Assembly: GCA_025350345.1 (NCBI GenBank)
Contig: JANXYA010000356.1
Location: 1-5,257 of the forward strand
Reading direction: 5' to 3'
DNA from: Gammaproteobacteria bacterium
GTDB lineage: Bacteria; Pseudomonadota; Gammaproteobacteria; Steroidobacterales; Steroidobacteraceae
Length of the DNA: 5,257 nt
Shown: piece after piece, positions 1-5,257 of the stretch
Layout of the letters: the number at the start of each line of letters is the position of its first letter
How positions within the stretch are numbered: the stretch's first letter is position 1
The notes under the pieces: model-generated
What the model saw: only the letters and a program-made list of their open reading frames with translations
Databases searched by the model: none
What the model was told of the DNA's origin: nothing
Made by a program: the position numbers and the translations under genes

Positions 1-272
1 CGCTCGCCGCCGTGCTGCTGTCCCCAGTCCGGAGGCGGCCGGAAATCCTCCCCCGGTTGATGCGCGCCCAGCTGGTCATAGGCCGCGCGCTTCTCGGGGG
101 ACTTCAGCGCCTCGTAGGCCTCGGCAATCTCCTTGAATTTCTCCTCGCCGGCGGGGTCCTTCGACACGTCCGGGTGATACTGGTGCGCGAGCTTGCGGTA
201 CGCCTTCTTTATATCCGCGGCGCTGGCCTCGCGCGCGACACCGAGAATCTGGTAGTAGTCATTGTACTTCAT
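1..272 (-). CDS. cbpA: CbpA/DnaJ-type J-domain co-chaperone, N-terminal part (cut by window edge)
   Basis: This is the 5' part of a J-domain protein; 90 complete codons are visible before the window ends. The protein begins MKYNDYYQILGV and carries the HPD tripeptide at residues 33-35 (YHPDVSKDP). Helix IV follows, with KFKEIAEAYEAL at about 45-56 and AAYDQLG at 63-69. J domains stimulate the ATPase of DnaK-type Hsp70 through HPD. After the J domain comes a short Gly/Pro-rich linker (GEDFRPPPDWGQQHGG, 74-89), which fits the CbpA/type II DnaJ class better than classical DnaJ with its long Gly/Phe region. From memory it resembles E. coli CbpA closely around HPDVSK and FKE-AEA. The ATG overlaps the permease TGA as ATGA (272-269), so translation is probably coupled; no strong Shine-Dalgarno is visible. 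The C-terminal substrate-binding domains lie outside the window, so a different J-domain architecture remains possible. Confidence 0.9.
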   Translation of the reverse strand, partial: MKYNDYYQILGVAREASAADIKKAYRKLAHQYHPDVSKDPAGEEKFKEIAEAYEALKSPEKRAAYDQLGAHQPGEDFRPPPDWGQQHGGE

Positions 273-1702
273 TGCGACGGGCTCGCCGCCAAGCCTGGAT
301 CGAGCCCCGCATCGGCGATGCGCACCTGCTCCAGTTCCTGGTCCAGATCAAGATCGCGGCACAGCACCCAGTAGAGCAGGGCGGAGACCGGCAAGCCCAC
401 CAGCATGGCCAGGTCCGCTCCGCCGAGTGCTCGCGCCACGATTCCCTGATGGGTGCCAAAGCTGAAGAAAGGGATCATGACGACGAACCCGACGGCATAG
501 GAGAGCAGGCCCCGCCAGTTCCAGCGGCCGTACATGCCCCGGGGATTGAAGATCTCGCGGATCGAATAATGGCCTTTGCGCACCACGTAGAAGTCGATCA
601 GGTTGATGGCCGTCCACGGCGTGAACAGATACAGCAGCACCGCCAGCAGGTCCCCGAAGCGGTTGACGAAATCCTTCGACGCGAGCAGCGCAATGCCGAT
701 CGAGGCCGCGGTGGCCAGCCCTAAGCCGATCAGCCGCTTGGCCGTGGAAGCGGTCCCGGGCCGGAATGAGTCGGCGACGGACAGGAGCGTCAGGGAAGCG
801 CCGTAGAAGTTCAGGCTCGAGATCGTCACCAGCCCGAGGAGCGCAGTGATCAGGAGCGGGAGCCCCAGGCCCGGCAGCACCGCATCCGCAGACATCTGCA
901 CCGCGGCGGCGACTTCGGCGCGCGGGTTGAGCGCCGCCGCCACCGTGCCGAGCAGCATCATCCACACGCCGCCGACGAAGGCGCCCAGGTACGTCCACCA
1001 GAAGGACTCGCTGACCGACACTTCGCGCGGCAGGTAACGCGAGTAGTCCGAGACATAGATCGACCAGCTGAGCTGATACGCCGCCGCGGCGAAGAACTGT
1101 ACCAGGAACGGGATGGTGCGAAAGTCGTGCACGTCCCAATGGTGCGCGGGCAGCCGCATGACCACGCCCACCGCGACCGAATACACCAGCAGCACGGCGA
1201 TCATGGCGTAGGCAATCAGGCGCTGTGTGCGATGGATCCAGTCGTAGCCGACCGCCGCGATGGCGGCCGCCAGCAGCGTGAACACGATGATGACCGGCGC
1301 ATCGATCCCGTGCTGCGCGCCGGAGAGCTGCCGGACGGTCTGTGCCACCAGCACTTCGTTAAAGGCGTTGTAGCCGATGTAGGCGATCAGCGCGACCACC
1401 CAGACCAGCAGCGCGCCCATGTAGCCGAACTGCGGGCGGGACTGGATCAGCTGCGGCAGGCCGAGCTGCGGTCCCTGCGTCGAGTGAAAGGCCATGAAGA
1501 AGGTGCCCAGCGCACAACCGCTGATGACCGCAATGGAGGTCCACAGCAGGTTGCCGCCCAGCCCGATCCCCAGCACGCCGACCGCGATGGTGGCCAGGTG
1601 CGCGTCGCCGCTGAACCATATCGGCCACAGGTGCCACACCTTGCCGTGGCGCTCGGCGATCGGCACGTAGTCGATGGAGCGCTTCTCGATCAGATTCAGC
1701 AT
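269..1702 (-). CDS. NCS1-family permease (purine/cytosine permease type)
   Basis: This is a 477-residue integral inner-membrane transporter of the nucleobase:cation symporter-1 family, which takes up purines, pyrimidines, hydantoins, allantoin or related compounds with H+ or Na+. About 12 hydrophobic segments are visible, roughly at 29-50, 51-72, 94-122, 134-153, 160-182, 196-218, 234-258, 275-305, 323-342, 350-373, 398-418 and 429-448. Family hallmarks are the N-terminal IEKRSIDYVPIAERHG (5-20), YVSDYSRYLP in helix 6 (216-225) and LFTPWTAINLIDFYVVRKG in helix 10 (359-377). The length is normal and no break is seen. The C-terminal tail has alternating acidic residues (RDLDLDQELEQ, 449-459). 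The ATG at 1702 directly follows the phosphoesterase TGA, with AGGA seven bases upstream. The substrate cannot be read from the sequence. The neighbouring lysine-degradation genes might hint at a nitrogenous solute, but that is speculation. Confidence 0.93.
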   Translation of the reverse strand: MLNLIEKRSIDYVPIAERHGKVWHLWPIWFSGDAHLATIAVGVLGIGLGGNLLWTSIAVISGCALGTFFMAFHSTQGPQLGLPQLIQSRPQFGYMGALLVWVVALIAYIGYNAFNEVLVAQTVRQLSGAQHGIDAPVIIVFTLLAAAIAAVGYDWIHRTQRLIAYAMIAVLLVYSVAVGVVMRLPAHHWDVHDFRTIPFLVQFFAAAAYQLSWSIYVSDYSRYLPREVSVSESFWWTYLGAFVGGVWMMLLGTVAAALNPRAEVAAAVQMSADAVLPGLGLPLLITALLGLVTISSLNFYGASLTLLSVADSFRPGTASTAKRLIGLGLATAASIGIALLASKDFVNRFGDLLAVLLYLFTPWTAINLIDFYVVRKGHYSIREIFNPRGMYGRWNWRGLLSYAVGFVVMIPFFSFGTHQGIVARALGGADLAMLVGLPVSALLYWVLCRDLDLDQELEQVRIADAGLDPGLAASPSQ

Positions 1703-2470
1703 TCAGCCATCCTGCGTGACGCTGACCACCAGTTCCGGGTCAAACTCAGTATTTGGTTCCTGCGGCAGGTAACCGCGAGGATTGCATACCACGCGGGTGC
1801 CGTCGATGCGGTAGTCGATCGAGGAATGGGTGTGCCCGTGGATCCACAGCTGCACCGGTGCGCGCACCAGCGCCGACAGGTCTGAAGCGAAGCTGGGGTT
1901 GAGCCGATCGCCCCTGTACCGCGGATGCACGCTGAGCGCGTGCGGCAGGTGGTGGGTGATCACCACCGTGGAGCCCTCGAAGGGCTCGGCGAGCTGCTGC
2001 GCCAGCCACGCCGATTGGCGCAGGTGTATGCGGCGCGTGTCATCGGGCTGGAGCTTGTCCGAGCCACTGCGGTAGATCCTGCGGTAATCGACCATGCCGC
2101 GGCGCGCGTCGGCCTGGGCCTGGGCAATGGCGGGCGGGTCCGAGCCATGCAGCGCGAAATCGGTCCAGAGGGTCGCGCCCAGGAAGCGCACGCCCCCGAT
2201 CGTGACGCCATCGCCATCGAGCAGCGCAATGTCGTGCACAGCGGCGACGCGGCGGAGCCGTTCCAGCGTGGCGTCCATCTCCCCGCCATAGAATTCGTGA
2301 TTGCCGGGCACGTAGATGAGGCGCGCGTCGGGGAAGTGCCGGCGCGCCCAGGGCAGGCCCTCGGCGCCCACGTGGATGTCGCCGGCGAGCACGATGAGAT
2401 CCGCCGCCACGCGCGGGGGAGTCCACTCCTGGAACTCGAGGTGCAGGTCCGAGAGGATGCGAATTCTCAC
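1703..2470 (-). CDS. Calcineurin-like metallophosphoesterase
   Basis: This is a 255-residue cytosolic metallophosphoesterase; no signal peptide or membrane segment is seen. All motifs of the two-metal calcineurin fold are present: D8 and H10 in SDLHLEF, GDIH with D31, GNHE at 56-59 (N57, H58), the HH pair at 173-174 and GHTH at 212-215. A conserved C-terminal VCNPRGY (228-234) is shared with a widespread uncharacterised group of about 250 residues that starts with a similar M-I-x-SDLHLEF. The fold hydrolyses phosphomono- or diesters, but the substrate here is unknown. The start is GTG at 2470: the first metal motif begins only seven residues later, the gcdH stop lies four codons upstream in the same frame, and the next in-frame Met (65) would remove the first three motifs. 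No good Shine-Dalgarno precedes it, so expression may rely on coupling to gcdH, whose stop is 12 bases upstream. Confidence 0.92.
   Translation of the reverse strand: MRIRILSDLHLEFQEWTPPRVAADLIVLAGDIHVGAEGLPWARRHFPDARLIYVPGNHEFYGGEMDATLERLRRVAAVHDIALLDGDGVTIGGVRFLGATLWTDFALHGSDPPAIAQAQADARRGMVDYRRIYRSGSDKLQPDDTRRIHLRQSAWLAQQLAEPFEGSTVVITHHLPHALSVHPRYRGDRLNPSFASDLSALVRAPVQLWIHGHTHSSIDYRIDGTRVVCNPRGYLPQEPNTEFDPELVVSVTQDG
1710..1713 (-). promoter_or_regulatory. Ribosome binding site of the NCS1 permease
   Basis: AGGA on the minus strand lies inside the last codons of the phosphoesterase gene, seven bases before the permease ATG at 1702. It fixes the permease start at the ATG that abuts the upstream TGA. 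The nearby ATG at 1710 is out of frame with the permease and is not its start. Confidence 0.55.
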
Positions 2471-2482
2471 CGCGGATCGGGC

Positions 2483-3637
2483 TCAGTACGCGCTGTGGCC
2501 CGTCAGCTCGCGTCCCACCGCCAGCTGATGCACGGTCTCCGTGCCCTCGTAGGTGATCACGCTCTCGAGATTGAGCATGTGGCGGATCGGAGCGAACTCG
2601 GCGCTGATGCCGGCGGCACCGAGCATGTCACGGCAATCGCGCGCCACCTCGATCGCCATGCGGCAGTTGTGCCACTTGGCGAGCGAGACCTGCACCGGCT
2701 GCAGAGCGCCCTGATCCTTCAGGCGCCCCAGCTGCAGCACCAGCATCTGGGCGGTGGTGATGCCACGGGCCATTTCGGCGAGCCGGACCTGGATGGCCTG
2801 GTTTTTTGACAGCGCCCGCCCGAACAGCTCGCGCGTCCCCGTGTACTCGATCAGCTGCGCGAGGCAGGCCTGCGCCGCGCCGATCACGCCCCAGGCGATC
2901 CCGTAGCGGGCCTGCGTGAGGCAGGACAGCGGGCCCTTCAGTCCGGCCGCTCCCGGCAGGCGCTGGGCCTCGGGCACGCGCACCTCGTCGAAATACAGCG
3001 CGCCGGTGCTGGAGGCGCGGAGCGAGAACTTGTGTTCGATCTCCGTGGTCGTGAAGCCCGGTGCGCCCTTCTCGACGATGAAGCCGCGGACGCCATCCTC
3101 GGTGTCCGCCCAGCAGATGCACAGGTCGGCGATGGTGGCATTGGTGATCCACAGCTTCGAACCGCTGATCAGCCAGTCCCCGCGGCTGCGTCGCGCACGG
3201 GTCTTCATGTTCCCCGGATCCGAGCCGCCGTGCGGCTCGGTGAGACCAAAGCAGCCGATCAGCTCGCCGCTGGCCATGCGCGGCAGGTACTCCTGCATCT
3301 GCGCTACGCTCCCGTAGGTCCTGATCGGGTACATCGCCAGCGAGGATTGCACCGAGACGAAGCTGCGCAGGGCCGAATCGCCGCGTTCGAGCTCCTGGCA
3401 GATCAGGCCGCTGGCGATGGAATTCAGGCCGGCGCAGCCATAGCCTTCCAGGTTGGCGCCGAGCAGGCCCAGTGCGGCGAGCTCCGGCACCAGCTCGCGC
3501 GGAAAGCGGTGGTGCTCGAAGCAGTCCTGGATGATCGGCAGGACCTGCGTGTCCACCAGCCGGGCGACACTGTCCTGCACCAGCTGCTCCTCCGCGCTTA
3601 AGGAGCCGCGCAGGTCGTACAGGTCGAGCGGATTCAT
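2483..3637 (-). CDS. gcdH: Glutaryl-CoA dehydrogenase (acyl-CoA dehydrogenase family)
   Basis: This is a 384-residue FAD-dependent acyl-CoA dehydrogenase of the glutaryl-CoA dehydrogenase type, which oxidises and decarboxylates glutaryl-CoA to crotonyl-CoA, CO2 and reduced flavoprotein in lysine, hydroxylysine and tryptophan breakdown. It resembles human GCDH strongly, as recalled from memory: EGYGCAG (64-70), FGLTEPHGGSDP (130-141), KFSLRAS-TG (203-212), ARYGIAWGVIGAA (243-255), LGRLKDQ (303-309) and TYEGT (362-366). Catalytic base E364 sits in TYEGT. Residues matching those that hold the glutaryl carboxylate in the human enzyme are present: E84, R91 and S92 in ELERGDSALRS, plus Y363. This supports a decarboxylating GCDH rather than a short-chain acyl-CoA dehydrogenase. 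The length is normal for a bacterial form without a mitochondrial leader. The ATG at 3637 has GAGGA seven bases upstream. It lies 27 bases after the ALDH7 gene, which acts earlier in the same pathway. Confidence 0.94.
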   Translation of the reverse strand: MNPLDLYDLRGSLSAEEQLVQDSVARLVDTQVLPIIQDCFEHHRFPRELVPELAALGLLGANLEGYGCAGLNSIASGLICQELERGDSALRSFVSVQSSLAMYPIRTYGSVAQMQEYLPRMASGELIGCFGLTEPHGGSDPGNMKTRARRSRGDWLISGSKLWITNATIADLCICWADTEDGVRGFIVEKGAPGFTTTEIEHKFSLRASSTGALYFDEVRVPEAQRLPGAAGLKGPLSCLTQARYGIAWGVIGAAQACLAQLIEYTGTRELFGRALSKNQAIQVRLAEMARGITTAQMLVLQLGRLKDQGALQPVQVSLAKWHNCRMAIEVARDCRDMLGAAGISAEFAPIRHMLNLESVITYEGTETVHQLAVGRELTGHSAY

Positions 3638-3644
3638 GCGTGGA

Positions 3645-3649
3645 TCCTC
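3645..3649 (-). promoter_or_regulatory. Ribosome binding site of gcdH
   Basis: GAGGA on the minus strand, seven bases before the ATG at 3637, is the clearest Shine-Dalgarno in the window. It lies in the 27-base gap between the aldehyde dehydrogenase and gcdH and supports the chosen gcdH start. The rest of the gap (3638-3664) shows no promoter-like boxes and no terminator. Confidence 0.7.
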
Positions 3650-3664
3650 GGCGCCGGGCGGCGT

Positions 3665-5167
3665 TCAGTCAACGGGAAACTGCACGCCCTGCGCGAGCGG
3701 CATCTGCGTGGAATAGTTGACCGTCTGGGTCTGGCGGCGCATGTAGGCCTTCCACGAATCGCTCCCCGACTCGCGCCCGCCGCCGGTCTCCTTCTCCCCG
3801 CCAAATGCGCCGCCGATCTCGGCGCCGCTCGGTCCGGTGTTGACATTGGCGATGCCGCAATCGCTCCCGGTCGCGGACAGGAACGTCTCGGCTTCGCGCA
3901 TGTCGTTGGTGAAGATCGCCGAGGACAGGCCCTGCCGCACATCGTTCTGCATGGCGAGCGCGGCGTCGAAGGATTCGTAGGGCACGGCGTACAGGATCGG
4001 CGCGAAGGTCTCTTCGCTCATCATGGCGAAGGGCTTGTCCGCCTCCACGAGCGCCGGGCGCACGTAGTATCCGCCGTCCAGGCCGGCCGGCCGCACGCGC
4101 TCGCCCCCCACCACGGTGGCGCCGGCTGCGCGCGCGGCGCCGAGGGCCGATTGCATGCGCTCGAATGCGGACGCGTCGATCAGCGGACCGACCAGGGTCC
4201 CGGGCTCGAGCGGTGAGCCAATGGGAAGGCTGGCATAGGCCTTGCGCAGCAGCGGGCTGAGCCGCGCCGAAAGGCTCCGGTGCACGATCAGGCGGCGGAG
4301 CGAAGTGCAGCGCTGCCCGGCGGTGCCGGCCGCGGCGAAGACGATGGCGCGCAGGCTTAAGTGAATATCGGCCGTCGGCGCGACGATCGCCGCATTGTTG
4401 CCGCCCAGCTCGAGCAGCGTCCGACCGAAGCGCGCGGCGACGCGCGGGCCCAGCGCGCGGCCCATGGCGGTGCTGCCCGTGGCGCTGATCAGCGGCAGGG
4501 CGCTGTGGTCGACGAGCTGTTCGCCCACCGCGCGGCGCCCGACGAGCAGCTGCGAGACGGCCGGCGGCGCCGCCGGAAATTTGGCGATCTGTTCATCGAG
4601 CAGGCGGTGCAGGGCCAGCGCGCACAGCATGGTCTTCTCGGAAGGCTTCCACAGCACGGTGTTGCCGCACACGAGGGCGAGCGCCGCATTCCAGGTCCAC
4701 ACGGCCATCGGGAAATTGAAGGCGGTGATCACGCCGACCGGGCCGAGCGGATGCCAGCGCTCGAGCAGGTGGTGGCCAGGCCGCTCGGAAGCGATCGTCA
4801 GGCCGTACAGCTGGCGCGAGAGTCCGACGGCGAAATCGCAGATGTCGATGACTTCCTGCACCTCGCCCAGGCCCTCGCTGAGGATCTTGCCCGCTTCGAG
4901 GGAAATCAGGCGGCCGAGGGCGGGCTTTTCCTGGCGCACGCGCTCGGCAAAGCGGCGCAGCAGCTCGCCACGGAGCGGTGCCGGCACGGCGCGCCAGGCG
5001 AGGAATGCCTGGCTCGCGGCCTGGATCTTCGCCGCGACGGACTCCGTATTCTCGATGGGCAGCTGCGCGAGGACGGAACCGTCGATGGGCGTGCGCGCTT
5101 CGATCCCTCCGCTGCGCGCCGGGTGCGCCAGGATGCCGGCCTCCTGCAGGATAGTTTGATAGTTCAT
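3665..5167 (-). CDS. amaB: L-2-aminoadipate-6-semialdehyde dehydrogenase (ALDH7/antiquitin family)
   Basis: This is a 500-residue NAD(P)-dependent aldehyde dehydrogenase of family 7, which oxidises 2-aminoadipate-6-semialdehyde (in equilibrium with piperideine-6-carboxylate) to 2-aminoadipate in lysine catabolism. Catalytic residues are N151 in FNFP, E253 in LELGGNNA and nucleophile C287 in GQRCTS. Features specific to ALDH7 are GEVQEVIDICDFAVGLSRQ (101-119), LELGGNNA with its double Asn, and the C-terminal run SGAEIGGAFGGEK (447-459), GGGRESGSDSWK (462-473) and YMRRQT (475-480). By remembered alignment with human ALDH7A1, E105 and R286 match the aminoadipate-binding E121 and R301. The length matches the family. 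The ATG at 5167 overlaps the upstream gene's TGA as ATGA; a weak GGAG lies 11 bases upstream (5179-5182). Other names used for this enzyme are pcd and ALDH7A1. The precise substrate is inferred from subfamily motifs and the adjacent gcdH. Confidence 0.93.
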   Translation of the reverse strand: MNYQTILQEAGILAHPARSGGIEARTPIDGSVLAQLPIENTESVAAKIQAASQAFLAWRAVPAPLRGELLRRFAERVRQEKPALGRLISLEAGKILSEGLGEVQEVIDICDFAVGLSRQLYGLTIASERPGHHLLERWHPLGPVGVITAFNFPMAVWTWNAALALVCGNTVLWKPSEKTMLCALALHRLLDEQIAKFPAAPPAVSQLLVGRRAVGEQLVDHSALPLISATGSTAMGRALGPRVAARFGRTLLELGGNNAAIVAPTADIHLSLRAIVFAAAGTAGQRCTSLRRLIVHRSLSARLSPLLRKAYASLPIGSPLEPGTLVGPLIDASAFERMQSALGAARAAGATVVGGERVRPAGLDGGYYVRPALVEADKPFAMMSEETFAPILYAVPYESFDAALAMQNDVRQGLSSAIFTNDMREAETFLSATGSDCGIANVNTGPSGAEIGGAFGGEKETGGGRESGSDSWKAYMRRQTQTVNYSTQMPLAQGVQFPVD

Positions 5168-5257
5168 GCGGCGGGCATCTCCATGCTGCGGCTCTCCGGC
5201 ATGGCATAGACCCTGCCGAAGCGGTTGGCGAGGAATTTCTCGAGCGGCACGTCTTCC
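5164..5257 (-). CDS. C-terminal end of an unidentified upstream gene (cut by window edge)
   Basis: An open frame enters from the right edge and ends at a TGA (5166-5164) that overlaps the aldehyde dehydrogenase ATG as ATGA. The visible 30 residues include DVPLEKFLANRFGRVYAMPE and then a Met/Pro-rich end (SRSMEMPAA). The other two frames of this strand give Arg/Pro-rich or low-complexity peptides, so this frame is the best choice, and the overlap matches the style of the permease-to-J-domain junction. I do not recognise the protein from so short a piece. Position suggests a gene co-translated with lysine catabolism, and an enzyme producing or handling aminoadipate semialdehyde would fit, but nothing in these residues proves that. 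Confidence 0.65.
   Translation of the reverse strand, partial: EDVPLEKFLANRFGRVYAMPESRSMEMPAA

Noticed and set aside
1127..1885. Plus-strand open frame of about 252 codons opposite the permease and phosphoesterase
   Set aside because: It is rich in Asp, His, Gln and Arg, as expected from reading hydrophobic codons backwards, and it has no family features.
1925..2809. Long plus-strand open frame (about 294 codons) across the gcdH/phosphoesterase junction
   Set aside because: It lies opposite two genes with complete family motifs. Its translation is rich in His, Arg and Ala with no recognisable domain. Antisense open frames of this size are common in GC-rich DNA.
3032..3601. Plus-strand open frame of about 189 codons opposite gcdH
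   Set aside because: It is a mirror frame of a well conserved gene, with no recognisable motif and no ribosome binding site.
3638..3664. Possible terminator hairpin between the aldehyde dehydrogenase and gcdH
   Set aside because: Only a four-base stem (CGCC/GGCG at 3652-3655 and 3660-3663) is present, with no T run on the minus strand. The stretch also contains the gcdH ribosome binding site, so transcription most likely continues.
269..5167. TGA recoding that would turn four in-frame genes into one polyprotein
   Set aside because: Each TGA sits at the expected C-terminus of its family and is followed at once, or within 27 bases, by the expected N-terminus of the next. No TGA occurs inside a conserved domain.
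4361..5209. Plus-strand open frame of about 282 codons opposite the aldehyde dehydrogenase
   Set aside because: Its composition is rich in Arg, Gly and Ala, there is no domain or ribosome binding site, and the opposite strand encodes an intact ALDH7 enzyme.
1..5257. Mobile elements, CRISPR arrays, tRNA or rRNA genes, or a defence or biosynthetic island
   Set aside because: No repeat-spacer pattern, transposase motif, terminal inverted repeat or structural RNA signature is visible. The window is filled by intact metabolic, transport and chaperone genes with uniform composition.

Overview
This 5,257-base window is GC-rich and almost fully coding. All six genes, two of them cut by the window edges, lie on the minus strand, so transcription runs from high to low coordinates. 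They are packed very tightly: two junctions overlap by four bases (ATGA), one abuts with no gap (TGAATG), and the other two have gaps of 12 and 27 bases. This looks like one co-transcribed run. No promoter, terminator, RNA gene, mobile element or CRISPR array is visible. The GC content, the protein styles and the ATGA junctions suggest a proteobacterium, perhaps a gammaproteobacterium of the Xanthomonadales/Steroidobacter kind. That placement is inference only and cannot be settled from the sequence by eye.

In transcription order the layout is: (1) the last 30 codons of an unidentified gene (5257-5164); (2) an ALDH7/antiquitin-type aldehyde dehydrogenase, very probably L-2-aminoadipate-6-semialdehyde dehydrogenase (5167-3665); (3) a glutaryl-CoA dehydrogenase-type acyl-CoA dehydrogenase (3637-2483); (4) a small calcineurin-like metallophosphoesterase with a GTG start (2470-1703); (5) a 12-helix NCS1-family permease of the purine/cytosine permease type (1702-269); (6) the first 90 codons of a CbpA/DnaJ-type J-domain co-chaperone (272-1, cut by the window edge).

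Genes 2 and 3 make biochemical sense together. Lysine breakdown through aminoadipate semialdehyde gives 2-aminoadipate, then 2-oxoadipate, then glutaryl-CoA, which GcdH decarboxylates to crotonyl-CoA. The window therefore holds an early and a late step of lysine catabolism. The steps that make the semialdehyde, the aminotransferase and the oxoacid dehydrogenase are not visible. The phosphoesterase, the NCS1 permease and the J-domain protein have no established link to that pathway; their positions suggest co-expression rather than a shared reaction.

I found no clear evidence of a new biological system. The more unusual points are the mixed content of the tightly coupled operon, the unidentified upstream gene tail, and the fact that four consecutive genes share one reading frame separated only by TGA stops.
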